Source of the DNA: Phycisphaerae bacterium
GTDB lineage: Bacteria; Planctomycetota; Phycisphaerae; UBA1845
Length of the DNA stretch: 64,000 nt
Reading direction: 5' to 3'
NCBI GenBank assembly: GCA_028289375.1
Contig: JANQQK010000093.1
Coordinates: 1 to 64,000, forward strand
Made by a program: the position numbers and the translations under genes. The notes below the pieces were generated by a model. The model saw only the letters and a program-made list of their open reading frames with translations. It was not told where the DNA came from and ran no database searches. Each line of letters opens with the position of its first letter. Position 1 is the first letter of the stretch. Below are positions 34,980 to 44,018 of the stretch, in pieces.

Positions 34980-36371
34980 TTACGCGTTTCCTTTCTGTAC
35001 ATCGCTCGCATCGGGATTCGTGGTTGCGGCGTTCGCGATTGATCGGCGTTCGGTTTCGATTTGCTGGTGCAGGTCGATCAACTTGGTGCGGGTCTGGCCG
35101 AAGGTGTCTTCCTCGCCGATGTCCTGTGTGAGGAAGGCGTTGATGGCGGGTGTCATGCGGACGGCGAGGTCAAATTCGTGGTTGGCGCCCGGTACGTAAG
35201 CACCGATGTTGACTAGGTCTTCGATTTCCTGCCATGTGGCGAGGACTTTCTTGATGGCGCGGGCTGCTGCAAGGTGATCCGGATCGGCGACGTCGACCAT
35301 GAGGCGGCTGATGCTGTCGAGAATCGAAATGGCGGGGTAGTGTCCGGCGTTTGCGAGTTTGCGACTGAGCCACACGTGTCCATCGAGGATGCCGCGAACG
35401 GCGTCGGCAACGGGGTCGTTGAGGTCGTCGCCTTCGGTGAGGACGGTGTAGATGCCAGTGATGCTTCCGTGTTCGTTCGAGCCGGCGCGTTCGAGCATCT
35501 TGGGGAGCATGGCGAAGGCGCTGGGTGGGTAGCCGCGGGTGGCGGGAGGTTCGCCGGCGGCGAGGCCGATCTGTCGTTGGGCCATGGCGAATCGGGTGAC
35601 GGAGTCCATGAGCAGCAGGACGTTGTTTCCCTGGTCGCGGAAGTACTCGGCGACGGCCGTCGCGACGAAACAGGCGCGCGAGCGGAGGACCGGAGATTCG
35701 TCCGATGTGCTGACGACCATGACGGTTCGCTTGAGGCCTTCCTCGCCGAGTTCCTTGCGCAGGAAGTCGCCGACTTCTCGGCCACGCTCGCCGACGAGTG
35801 CGATGACGGTGACGTCGGCAGAGGTGTGGCGTGTGATCATGCCCATGAGCACGCTCTTTCCGACACCCGTGCCGGCGAACAGTCCGATGCGTTGGCCGCC
35901 ACCGAGTGTGAGCATGCTGTCGATCGAGCGGATGCCGGTGGCCAATGGTTTGTCGATGGGCGTGCGCGACAGCGCTGGCGGTGCGTCGGTCAGAACCGGG
36001 TATTGGTTTTCGTGCAACACCGGACCGCGATCATCGATCGGGCGACCAAGGCCGTCGAGAATGCGTCCAAGAAGGTGCCTGCCGACGTGAACCGTTTCGA
36101 GCGTCGGGCAACTGGAAACGGGTTGGCCGGTGCGGATGCCGTTCGTTTCACGGAGTGGCATGAGGATGGTGCGGTCGTTTTGGAACCCAACCACCTGTGC
36201 GAGGATGCGCTCGTTGTGGCGAACGCGAATCTCCGCCATGGAGCCGATCGAAAGCGGCAAGCCTTCGGCGGCAACTGTCAGTCCTGCGACGTGAACGACG
36301 TGGCCTGTGACGCGCATTAGTTGGGCGCGGTCGATGCATTCGAGCGGTTTGTCGAACAGTGACGCGATCAT
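34980..36371 (-). CDS. fliI: Flagellar export ATPase FliI
   Basis: A 463-residue F1-beta-like ATPase. The P-loop GTGVGKS is at residues 167-173, a Walker B segment is 'VLLLMDSVTRFAMAQR', and the family signature is 'PPSAFAMLPKMLERAG'. It energises flagellar export together with the proton motive force. Its start overlaps the fliH stop by 4 nt. Confidence 0.97.
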   Translation of the reverse strand: MIASLFDKPLECIDRAQLMRVTGHVVHVAGLTVAAEGLPLSIGSMAEIRVRHNERILAQVVGFQNDRTILMPLRETNGIRTGQPVSSCPTLETVHVGRHLLGRILDGLGRPIDDRGPVLHENQYPVLTDAPPALSRTPIDKPLATGIRSIDSMLTLGGGQRIGLFAGTGVGKSVLMGMITRHTSADVTVIALVGERGREVGDFLRKELGEEGLKRTVMVVSTSDESPVLRSRACFVATAVAEYFRDQGNNVLLLMDSVTRFAMAQRQIGLAAGEPPATRGYPPSAFAMLPKMLERAGSNEHGSITGIYTVLTEGDDLNDPVADAVRGILDGHVWLSRKLANAGHYPAISILDSISRLMVDVADPDHLAAARAIKKVLATWQEIEDLVNIGAYVPGANHEFDLAVRMTPAINAFLTQDIGEEDTFGQTRTKLIDLHQQIETERRSIANAATTNPDASDVQKGNA

Positions 36372-37087
36372 CCGGCTGTGCTCCCGTCCGTGGCCCCGAA
36401 GAGGACCTGCTCAGCCTGGGCAAGTTGGCCGTCGATCGTCGCGTCAATCACGCCACAGGGTGTTTCGACGATGCAACCGCCTTTCGCGACGCCGTCATCC
36501 TCGACGAGACGCAGGTGCGTTGCATTGGTGAGGCTGTTGGATGCTTCGGACGCGAATCGTTTCATCGCGTCGGCGTCGGCGGGGTGCATGCGAACGGTGA
36601 CGTCGGTGTTTCGTCCGACGATGGCCAACGCCTGACGTGCGTTGTCGATCGCGGCGGAATCTGAATCGACGGCCACTTGCTTGGTCACGCTCTTGGCGAC
36701 GTCGAACGCGAAGCGCAATAGTTCGTTCTGGGCAACGAGCAGGAGATCGTCCTTTGACTTGTCGACGTTGGCAACGGTCCGGGTCATGACCTCGATGAGT
36801 TGCTTGATTTGCGCGTCGTAGCGTGCGACGGCGTCGCCGTAGGCTTCATCATGTCCGGTTTTCTGTCCGGTGCGTGTTCCCTCGGCCAACCCCTCTGCGT
36901 ATCCCTGTTTGTGCGCCTGCTGACGGATTGCGGCGGCTTCTGTTTGTGCTGCTTCGACAATGGCAGCGGACTCGCGTCTTGCGTTGGCCAGTCGCGTTTT
37001 GGCTTCGGCGATGTGGTCGTTGACGTCCAGCCCCTTGAATCGGTGCTGGATGCGAGCGACTTGCCCTGCTTTGATGACGGTGCCCAT
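36368..37087 (-). CDS. fliH: Flagellar export ATPase regulator FliH
   Basis: A 239-residue protein with a coiled-coil N-terminal half containing glycine-repeat-like stretches ('HKQGYAEGLAEGTRTG') and a C-terminal FliH/V-ATPase-E-like domain. The ATG at 37087 has GGAG 9 nt upstream and is preferred to a GTG 18 nt earlier. FliH holds FliI in an inactive state and docks it at the C-ring through FliN. It lies 28 nt after fliG. Confidence 0.9.
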   Translation of the reverse strand: MGTVIKAGQVARIQHRFKGLDVNDHIAEAKTRLANARRESAAIVEAAQTEAAAIRQQAHKQGYAEGLAEGTRTGQKTGHDEAYGDAVARYDAQIKQLIEVMTRTVANVDKSKDDLLLVAQNELLRFAFDVAKSVTKQVAVDSDSAAIDNARQALAIVGRNTDVTVRMHPADADAMKRFASEASNSLTNATHLRLVEDDGVAKGGCIVETPCGVIDATIDGQLAQAEQVLFGATDGSTAG

Positions 37088-37115
37088 TGACGTTGCTCCT
37101 GTCACGCTGCGATCG

Positions 37116-38144
37116 TCAGACGATCATTTCCTTCTCGCCGCCACGTCCTGAGATGATGATCTCGCCGGCATCTTCGAGTCGTCTCACGACGTCGACGATT
37201 TTTTGCTGCGATTGTTCGACGTCGGCGACGCGGACCGGGCCCATGTACTCCATGTCCTCCATGATGAGCTGGGCCGCCCTTTCGGACATGTTCTTGAAGA
37301 TCTTGTCGCGAAGCTCTGTGCTGGCGGTCTTGAGTGCGAGCGAGAGATCGTCGTTCTCGATCTCCTTGAGCATTGACTGAATGCCCTTGTCGTTAACGAG
37401 CATGAGATCCTCGAAGACGAACATGAGTCGTCGAATCTGATCGACGAGTTCGGGATCTTCGGTTTCGAGCGCTTCGAGGATGCGCTTCTCGGTCGAGCGA
37501 TCGGCGAGGTTGAGCATCTCCGCAACAGACTCCACACCGCCAACGCTGCGGAAGGTCTGCGACACGATGCCGGAGAGCCTCATCTCCAAACCTTCCTCGA
37601 CTTCCTTGACGACCTCTGGATTGGTCTGGTCCATGTTGGCGATGCGCGACACAACCTCGAGCTGCTTCTTCTGCGGCAAGCCGGCCAGAATCTGTCCGCC
37701 CTTGCTTGCGGGAACATGGGCGAGGATCAGGGCGATGGTCTGTGGATGTTCGTCCTGAATAAACGTCCGAAGGTTCTCGCCGTCTGTGCGCTGAAGGAAG
37801 GAGAACGGTTGCTTGTAGACCTCGCCTTCGATGATCCCGATGATGCGTTGTGCTTCGTCGGCCGGCAGTGCGTTGACGAGCATGTTTCGGGCGTAGGCGA
37901 CACCACCCTGGTCCATGTACTGGGTGGCCAGAGCAAGGTTGTAAAACTCCTGTACGACCTTGGCGCGCGTGCCGCTATCGACGTAGTCGACAAGTGCGAC
38001 CTCGCGCGTCAGCAACTCGACAACGTCCTGGTCGATCTCAGCCAACAGCCGAGCAGCGGTCTCCTGACCAAGCGTCACGAGGAGGATCGCGGCTTTGCGA
38101 ATTCCGCTGACGGCGGCTGTTTCCTGTTCCTGTGTGGCCGGCAT
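37116..38144 (-). CDS. fliG: Flagellar motor switch protein FliG
   Basis: A 342-residue protein with the three FliG segments. The N-terminal part binds FliF, the middle part has 'QTIALILAHVPASKGGQIL' (EHPQ motif region), and the C-terminal torque-generating domain has the charged helix 'STELRDKIFKNMSERAAQLI'. All key elements for MotA interaction appear intact. fliF precedes it by 18 nt. Confidence 0.96.
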   Translation of the reverse strand: MPATQEQETAAVSGIRKAAILLVTLGQETAARLLAEIDQDVVELLTREVALVDYVDSGTRAKVVQEFYNLALATQYMDQGGVAYARNMLVNALPADEAQRIIGIIEGEVYKQPFSFLQRTDGENLRTFIQDEHPQTIALILAHVPASKGGQILAGLPQKKQLEVVSRIANMDQTNPEVVKEVEEGLEMRLSGIVSQTFRSVGGVESVAEMLNLADRSTEKRILEALETEDPELVDQIRRLMFVFEDLMLVNDKGIQSMLKEIENDDLSLALKTASTELRDKIFKNMSERAAQLIMEDMEYMGPVRVADVEQSQQKIVDVVRRLEDAGEIIISGRGGEKEMIV

Positions 38145-38162
38145 GGTGTTCAGTTCCCTCGC

Positions 38163-39833
38163 TTAGTCGCTGACATCGGTCCATCGCCTCAGAAGTTTGG
38201 CGACGCCGGCTGGGTTCTCTTCGACGAGCGAGCGTACCTGCTCGCTGACCTGCGACGCGCGGATCGAGTCTTCGTCCACCTCGTGACCTTCCAGCACGCT
38301 GTCGGCTGCCGGATCAACACGTCCGATCAGTCCACTGGCGATGGTCAGCGGTTCCTCGCTTTCCTCGTCCACGATTTCGGGGTTGAAGGCGAGGCGTTGT
38401 GCTTCGTAAGCAACATGGGCCGACCGCTTGGCAATGCGGGCCAGCACGATGACACCGAACAGCGCCAACACACCGAGCACGATCTCGGGTATATGCCCCT
38501 TCGCGGTGGACACCCATCCTTCTGTTCCGGTCACCTGGGTCGTGGCGATGACGGTTCCGTCGGGCAGCACGGTCATGCCGGGCGAGACGTCGTGGACGTA
38601 AGTGACGGAGACGTCGCTGCTGACGTCGGTCATCAGGATGTTGCCAACAATGCTGCGAACGCGGTCACTTTCCTCCTGGAACGTTGTCTCAATGTCATCC
38701 TTGGTTGGTGCGGTTTCGTCATCGGGCGCAAGTCCGGACTTGAAGATGTTCACAAGGTAGCTGCGGGGAATGGCGACGCTGGCGGATGCACGCTGCAACA
38801 TGTAAGGAGCGGATTTGGTTTTCTGCTCCTTGCGCAACTTCTGGTCCTGAAACGATGATGTTGATTCCTCCGTCGTTTCCGACTGCCCCCCAGTATTGCC
38901 GGTCAAGGCGCGACCCACGTTCGGACCAACGCCCGACTCGCCGGACGGTGAGCCGGACTGCGATGACGATGTGCGCGTCTGTTCTTCGCGAATGGCTGGT
39001 TCGGTGTACTCGAACTCGTGACTTTCCTTCACAGAGGGATCGAGTTCGACCGAAACCGCCACACGTACGCCTGGGATATAGGACAACTGGTTGTTGATCT
39101 TGCTGAGCAGCAACTGCTCATGTTTCTCCTGTTCACGCAGCATCCCGCGTGCGAAGGAGTCCTCCGGATCCGGCACGTTGTAGGCCATCATCGTCGATCC
39201 ATCGATGACAGAGACGTTGTGCGGGACGAGTCCGGGAACACTTCCTGCGACAAGCGCAGCGCAGGCGTTGACCATTTCCTGACTAAGGCTGTGCCCCGTT
39301 GCCATCGTAACCTTGACCGATGCACTGGCTTTGATGGACGGTCCGGAGATGCGCCGCTTGGTCGTGTCCGTGATGAACACTTCCGCGGACTTGATAAGCT
39401 TGGAAGAGGCGATGACGCGGGACAGTTCACCCTGGAGGGCGACAAGTCGACGGAACTTGTTCTCGGCCTCCGGTCGGAACGGCGATTCGCTGTCGATGAT
39501 GCTCTTGAAGGAGATGCTGGAGTCTTCCGGCATCGCGCCTTTGCTCTGCAGATCCCAGATGAGCGCGTGTTTGCGTTGCGGGGAAACGAGGATGTACTCG
39601 CCTCTGATGCGGTAGCTTCCTTCGGGGAGCGCCTCGGCGGCGGTCTGCAACTCCGCCATGGTCATCGGTTGATCGAGCAGGCGGACGTACTCCGGCTCTG
39701 CCGACCATCGGACAAGCCAGAGGAATGATCCGACAATCACGACGGCACAGAGACCAATTGATAGCCGCTGCGACGCTGACAGGTCAGTGAGGGATGAGTT
39801 GATTTTCGCAATGATTCGGCTGAGCGCTTCCAT
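38163..39833 (-). CDS. fliF: Flagellar MS-ring protein FliF
   Basis: A 556-residue protein with two transmembrane helices (about 23-43 and 455-475) flanking the periplasmic ring-building motifs. The RBM region includes 'GSVPGLVPHNVSVIDGSTM' and the variable loop has a Ser/Gly-rich insertion (SSSQSGSPSGESG). The C-terminal cytoplasmic tail, ending 'VAKLLRRWTDVSD', resembles the FliG-binding end. It follows fliE by 37 nt. Confidence 0.95.
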   Translation of the reverse strand: MEALSRIIAKINSSLTDLSASQRLSIGLCAVVIVGSFLWLVRWSAEPEYVRLLDQPMTMAELQTAAEALPEGSYRIRGEYILVSPQRKHALIWDLQSKGAMPEDSSISFKSIIDSESPFRPEAENKFRRLVALQGELSRVIASSKLIKSAEVFITDTTKRRISGPSIKASASVKVTMATGHSLSQEMVNACAALVAGSVPGLVPHNVSVIDGSTMMAYNVPDPEDSFARGMLREQEKHEQLLLSKINNQLSYIPGVRVAVSVELDPSVKESHEFEYTEPAIREEQTRTSSSQSGSPSGESGVGPNVGRALTGNTGGQSETTEESTSSFQDQKLRKEQKTKSAPYMLQRASASVAIPRSYLVNIFKSGLAPDDETAPTKDDIETTFQEESDRVRSIVGNILMTDVSSDVSVTYVHDVSPGMTVLPDGTVIATTQVTGTEGWVSTAKGHIPEIVLGVLALFGVIVLARIAKRSAHVAYEAQRLAFNPEIVDEESEEPLTIASGLIGRVDPAADSVLEGHEVDEDSIRASQVSEQVRSLVEENPAGVAKLLRRWTDVSD

Positions 39834-39870
39834 GGCTTAGGCAAACATCCTTGTTTTCGCCGAGAACGGA

Positions 39871-40173
39871 CTAGACCCGCATCTGCTGAATTTCCTGATA
39901 GGCATCGAGTAGTCGATTCCGCACCTCCATGAGCAGATCGAACGCGATGCCGGCTTTGTTGCTCGCGGCGAAGACCTCAGCCACGTTGTCGGTCTCACCG
40001 GTGAGGAGTCGCTGGACGCCGGCGTCTGCTTCCTTTTGCAGTTTGTTCACCTCGTTGAGGCGATCGAACATGAAATCGGAGAAGGACTTTCCGTCGGCTG
40101 GCGCGGCGGGCGTTGCCCCCCCTGCCGCCGGTACTGCGGGCATCGCTGGTCCCTGAAGCGGATCAATCGTCAT
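39871..40173 (-). CDS. fliE: Rod-MS ring adaptor FliE
   Basis: A 100-residue protein with a proline/alanine-rich N-terminus and the FliE pattern 'FSDFMFDRLNEVNKLQKEAD' followed by the C-terminal helix 'SNKAGIAFDLLMEVRNRLLDAYQEIQQM'-type block. FliE joins the MS ring to the proximal rod. It lies between flgC and fliF. Confidence 0.94.
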   Translation of the reverse strand: MTIDPLQGPAMPAVPAAGGATPAAPADGKSFSDFMFDRLNEVNKLQKEADAGVQRLLTGETDNVAEVFAASNKAGIAFDLLMEVRNRLLDAYQEIQQMRV

Positions 40174-40191
40174 CGTGTGCTATCCCTCCAA

Positions 40192-40605
40192 TCAAGCCAA
40201 AAGCCGCAGCGCCGACGCCGCCATCGACTTCGTGATTTCCATGACCGTGACGTTGGCCTCGTATGAACGGGCGGCCATCATCGCGTTGACCATTTCTGTA
40301 CTCGCGTCCACATTGGGCATCAGCAGATACCCCTTCTCAGGCCCCTCCTTGATCGCGTCGGGGTGGTTTGGCTGATAGACCTTGCGAAACGGGCTTTGGT
40401 CCCGGACGACCTCACGGATATGGACGCCGGGAGCGTTGTTGCCGTTCTGCGGATCGCCGCTCGCAAACATGGCGATTCGGCGGCGAAATGGTCCACCGTC
40501 GTCGGACCGCGTCGTGTACATGTTGGCGATGTTGCCTGCGATCACGTCGAGATTCGTGCGTTGCGCGGTCAGGGCCGATGCACTGATGTCCAAAGCGCCG
40601 TACAT
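40192..40605 (-). CDS. flgC: Proximal rod protein FlgC
   Basis: A 137-residue protein starting 'MYGALDISASALTAQRTNLD' and containing the rod signature 'VIAGNIANMYTTRS'. The C-terminal helix is 'VDASTEMVNAMMAARSYEAN'. Its length matches FlgC. It follows flgB by 34 nt. Confidence 0.95.
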   Translation of the reverse strand: MYGALDISASALTAQRTNLDVIAGNIANMYTTRSDDGGPFRRRIAMFASGDPQNGNNAPGVHIREVVRDQSPFRKVYQPNHPDAIKEGPEKGYLLMPNVDASTEMVNAMMAARSYEANVTVMEITKSMAASALRLLA

Positions 40606-40639
40606 GGTTTCGCCAGTCTCCTGTATCTATGCGAGCACG

Positions 40640-41071
40640 CTAGACCGTGCCGCGAATCGCTTTTCGCAATCCTTCGAAGTATCCACGCAGGATCGTGTTC
40701 GATGCTTCATAGACCATTGCGGTATCCGCCAGATCGGTCATCAACTGTTCGATTGAGGCGTTGGTGCCGTCGTGAAACAGGATGTTTTCGCTGGGCATAT
40801 CCGATGGTTTGATGTTCAGATTGCCGTTGGCGGTCGTCTGCACCTGATCGTTGCGGACATCGAGGGTGCGTTTGAAGTCGCTGCCCTTCTCATCGAGCGC
40901 TTTGCGAAGCGCTGACTGAAAACCGTCTGTGTCGAGCTGCTTGGCCTTGTATCCCGGCACGTGCCAGTTGGCGACGTTCTCGGCGATCAGGCGATGTCGC
41001 GTCTCGGCGAACGAGAGCGTGGCCACAAGCGCCGGCGTCGCACCGCGGTTTGTCAGGTTGTCGAGAATCAT
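40640..41071 (-). CDS. flgB: Proximal rod protein FlgB
   Basis: A 143-residue protein. The start at 41071 is chosen because GGGAG lies 7 nt upstream and the rod-protein N-terminus ('RHRLIAENVANWHVPGYKAK') follows at the correct distance. The longer frame upstream is not protein-like. The C-terminal helix is 'IEQLMTDLADTAMVYEASNT'. A candidate sigma-54 promoter precedes the gene. Confidence 0.93.
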   Translation of the reverse strand: MILDNLTNRGATPALVATLSFAETRHRLIAENVANWHVPGYKAKQLDTDGFQSALRKALDEKGSDFKRTLDVRNDQVQTTANGNLNIKPSDMPSENILFHDGTNASIEQLMTDLADTAMVYEASNTILRGYFEGLRKAIRGTV

Positions 41072-41110
41072 GCCAGTCTCCCGATGGCGATGAGCATCAC
41101 CGTTTCGCTT

Positions 41111-41128
41111 ACGCACGCCGTGTGCCGG
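41111..41128 (-). promoter_or_regulatory. Candidate sigma-54 promoter upstream of flgB
   Basis: On the minus strand GGCAC (GG at plus 41125-41126) is followed after exactly 10 nt from the GG by GC (plus 41113-41114), reading cGGCAC...gTGCg. This agrees with the GG-N10-GC core of the TGGCAC-N5-TTGCA consensus. Transcription would start about 30 nt before the flgB start codon. The gene just upstream encodes a sigma-54 activator. Confidence 0.45.
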
Positions 41129-41218
41129 TCGAGAATCGCGGCGGAACGTACTGCCACGCATGATTCGCGGACAGATCGCGCCGAATCTGCATCGATCGCG
41201 GCGCAGAAATTGCGCGAC

Positions 41219-42616
41219 TCAGCAGACATCAGCCAGCACCTCCTCGGACTGACCAATGCGTGCCGCCTCTGCTTCTCGCCATTGTTTGAGCTTTAGTCCG
41301 AGCGTGCGCAAACCCATCCCGAGAGCCTTGGCTGACTTGGCACGATGGCCGTTGAACTGCTCCAGTGTCTTTTCGATCAGCTGCCGTTCCATGTCTTCGA
41401 GCATTCGACCATGACGCAACTGACCAAACTGCGTTGACGATGTTGCGGGCGCCGTGATCCATCCACCAATCTCATCGCTTGTCACGACGCCGGACGTGTT
41501 CGTGGCGGCCGCTCTCTGACATGCGTTTTCCAGTTCGCGAATATTGCCAGGCCACGGGTATGTGCGCAGCTGACTCATGGCCGACTCGTCGATCTGCAGC
41601 GGGTCCCGACCCGATCTCAGGGCGATGCGGTTGAGGAAGTACTCGATCAACAGCGGGACATCGTCGACCCGTTGACGCAAGGGTGGTAACGCCAGCGGCA
41701 GGACATTCAAACGATAGAAGAGGTCTTCGCGGAACTTCCCCTTGTCGACCCATTCACGAAGGTCGCGGTTGGACGTCGCGATGATCCGCACGTCGGCCTT
41801 CAACGTCGCACTGCTGCCAACACGCTCGAATTCCCCTTCCTGCAACACGCGAAGCAGTTTTGCCTGCAATGGCAACGCCATCTCGGATATCTCGTCGAGC
41901 AACAGCGTGCCCTCATGGGCCAGCTCGAATCGACCTTTGCGGAGTTTGTCCGCGCCGGTAAAGGCACCCTTCTCATGACCAAACAGCTCGCTCTCCAGCA
42001 GGTTGCCCGACAATGCTGCACAATTCAGACACAGCATCGGTCGTTCGCGGCGCTGGGAGTTGGCGTGGATCGCGGCGGCTGCCAGTTCCTTGCCGGTCCC
42101 CGATTCCCCTGTGATCATCACCGTTGCGTCGCTTTCGGCGAACTGTGCGATCAGGTCGCGGACCTTCTGGATGGCTGCGCTGTCACCGATCATTCGCCGC
42201 TCGCGACTCATGTCGGCGATGGACGCCTTGAGCGCCTCGTTGTCCTGGCAGACGCGCCGGTGTCGCATTGCCCGTTCGATCTGCATGCACAGTCCATCCG
42301 CTTCGAATGGTTTCTGTACGAAGTCGAAAGCACCGAGTCGCATGGCTTCGACGGCGTTGTCGACGGAACCGTAGGCCGTCATGATGATCACGGGCGTCTC
42401 GACGCGTGCTTCACGAAGTGCACGCATCAAGGACAAGCCATCCATCTGCGGCATCTTCAGATCCGTGAGAATCAAATCGAAGTTGGAACGTCGGATCGCC
42501 GCGAGTGCTTTGACGGGATCGGCGAATGTCGTCGCATTGAATCCGCCGCGTTTCAGAGCGCTGCTGATCGAGTCACGCATCAGTTCCTTGTCATCAATTA
42601 CGCAAATGTGGGGCAT
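41219..42616 (-). CDS. NtrC-family sigma-54-dependent response regulator (FlrC/FleR type)
   Basis: A 465-residue regulator. The receiver domain (1-120) has phospho-acceptor Asp52 in 'LILTDLKMP'. The AAA+ domain (about 145-375) has Walker A GESGTGKE, the sigma-54-contacting loop GAFTGA and Walker B 'GTLLLDEIS'. The Fis-type helix-turn-helix (about 415-445) includes 'NGHRAKSAKALGMGLRTLGLKL'-type sequence, here with normal variation. It sits immediately before flgB and after its likely kinase, so it probably activates class III basal-body and hook genes. No rpoN gene is in the window. Confidence 0.93.
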   Translation of the reverse strand: MPHICVIDDKELMRDSISSALKRGGFNATTFADPVKALAAIRRSNFDLILTDLKMPQMDGLSLMRALREARVETPVIIMTAYGSVDNAVEAMRLGAFDFVQKPFEADGLCMQIERAMRHRRVCQDNEALKASIADMSRERRMIGDSAAIQKVRDLIAQFAESDATVMITGESGTGKELAAAAIHANSQRRERPMLCLNCAALSGNLLESELFGHEKGAFTGADKLRKGRFELAHEGTLLLDEISEMALPLQAKLLRVLQEGEFERVGSSATLKADVRIIATSNRDLREWVDKGKFREDLFYRLNVLPLALPPLRQRVDDVPLLIEYFLNRIALRSGRDPLQIDESAMSQLRTYPWPGNIRELENACQRAAATNTSGVVTSDEIGGWITAPATSSTQFGQLRHGRMLEDMERQLIEKTLEQFNGHRAKSAKALGMGLRTLGLKLKQWREAEAARIGQSEEVLADVC

Positions 42617-42631
42617 GGAAGGATAGCTCCG

Positions 42632-43519
42632 CTAGGAAGTTTGTGTCTCATGGTTCCGCGGCAAGGCCACACAAAAAACGGCACCACCGCCGTCGCGGTC
42701 GCCCACGATGATTCGGCCGCCGTGCGATGCCACAATGCGGTACACGATCGCGAGTCCGAGGCCGGTACCGGAATCCTTGGTCGTAAAGAATGGTTCGAAT
42801 ATCCGTTCTTTGATCTCGTCGGAGACGCCCGATCCGGAGTCGCTGATGCGCATCTGGATCTCCCGATCCGTCTCGGACATGACAATGCGGACGTCGCCGT
42901 CACCGGCAGCATCCACGGCGTTAAACGCGAGGTTCAGGAGCGCTCGTTGGATCTGCGCGCCGTCCGCTGCGATGGTTGCATCCGCGACTCGGCAATCAAC
43001 CGACACGTTGCATCGGTTGTCGTTGGCACGTGGTGCAACCAGCCGGATCACGTCCGTCAACACCGCCGTCAATGTGACGTTTCGGAAACGCGATGTACCC
43101 GGTCCGGCAAACGCCAACACATCGCCAACGATGCCGTCAAGCGCATGGACAGCTGTCGCGATCTGATCAGCAAGAGACTGGCTTTCCGGTTTGTCACACA
43201 AATCCTTCGAGAGCATATTGGCGCAGAGGAGAATGCTTGCCAGCGGGTTGCGGACTTCGTGTGCAACGCCTGCCGCCATCTGTCCGAGTGCTGCCAAGCG
43301 TTCGCGTCGCTCCAGTTCGAGGTCTTTCTCACGAATCCGCTCACGCAGACGTCGCACTTCAGCGGTCATCCGCTCGTGAGAACCCTTGAGCTTCTCCGTA
43401 ACGGCGTTGAAGGCGTTGACGATCGCGGCCAATTCAAGCTCCCGATGACCTTCATCGAGAATTGAGGCCGCAACGGCGTCCGTCGTATGACGCAAATCTG
43501 TGGCTACCGCCATCGTCAT
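42632..43519 (-). CDS. Sensor histidine kinase (FlrB/FleS type)
   Basis: A 295-residue soluble kinase. The N-terminal 70 residues form a coiled coil with no PAS domain and no transmembrane helix. The H box AHEVRNPL carries His87, and an N box ('LNLAFNAVDAA'), G1 and G2 boxes ('DSGSGV', 'GTGLGLAI') follow. Its partner is the regulator 15 nt downstream. Because it lacks a sensor module it probably senses assembly state by protein contact, which is inference from FlrB/FleS. Its start overlaps the FlgN-like stop by 4 nt. Confidence 0.9.
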   Translation of the reverse strand: MTMAVATDLRHTTDAVAASILDEGHRELELAAIVNAFNAVTEKLKGSHERMTAEVRRLRERIREKDLELERRERLAALGQMAAGVAHEVRNPLASILLCANMLSKDLCDKPESQSLADQIATAVHALDGIVGDVLAFAGPGTSRFRNVTLTAVLTDVIRLVAPRANDNRCNVSVDCRVADATIAADGAQIQRALLNLAFNAVDAAGDGDVRIVMSETDREIQMRISDSGSGVSDEIKERIFEPFFTTKDSGTGLGLAIVYRIVASHGGRIIVGDRDGGGAVFCVALPRNHETQTS

Positions 43520-43995
43520 GATTGCTGATCCACCTTGGCGATGCCACCATGCCCACCCGGTGCGCCATAAGCCGACAGCACCGCGCTGCTTTGCGGGATC
43601 GTTTGCATCGACTCGGCCACGCGCTGTTTCCGCACTTCCAGCAACCGAGCGTCTTCATCGTCGGTGGCGATGACGTTTTGAATCGTGCTTCGGACAGCGT
43701 TGATCAGCGTTTCGGCATGCTGCCTGTCGCTGTGATTCAACGTGTGCTTTGTGGTTTCCCACTGCTGCTGAAGCGAACCGAAACCGTCGTACATCGTCGA
43801 CAGATCGTCGGTCAGCTTGCGGCGATCGCGAAGCAGGCCGATCAACGCCTGAGTGTCTTCCTTCGACACAAGGTCACGCTGTCGCTTCACGAGATGACCA
43901 AGCCGCGAGCAGGTCCCCGCATGTTCGCGAAGGCGCTGAAGGAACGCTTGTCCCTCCGGCGTGGTCGATGCCGGTCCGGTCTTGTCTCTGTTCAC
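43516..43995 (-). CDS. FlgN-like helical protein, putative flagellar export chaperone
   Basis: A 159-residue, mostly helical protein. The core (about 15-125) has the spacing seen in FlgN: 'LVKRQRDLVSKEDTQALIGLLRDRRKL' (split by variation) and then a second long helix 'LINAVRSTIQNVIATDDED'. FlgN escorts hook-associated proteins FlgK and FlgL, neither of which is in the window. It is translationally coupled to the kinase gene by a 4-nt overlap. The family assignment rests on pattern and context. Confidence 0.55.
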   Translation of the reverse strand: MNRDKTGPASTTPEGQAFLQRLREHAGTCSRLGHLVKRQRDLVSKEDTQALIGLLRDRRKLTDDLSTMYDGFGSLQQQWETTKHTLNHSDRQHAETLINAVRSTIQNVIATDDEDARLLEVRKQRVAESMQTIPQSSAVLSAYGAPGGHGGIAKVDQQS

Positions 43996-44018
43996 CGCAA
44001 TCGTCCTTTCTCGTTGGT

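Noticed and set aside
41915-43465. Long plus-strand open frame (~516 codons) opposite the flagellar kinase and regulator
   Set aside because: It spans two convincing minus-strand genes with intact motifs and itself shows no domain pattern.
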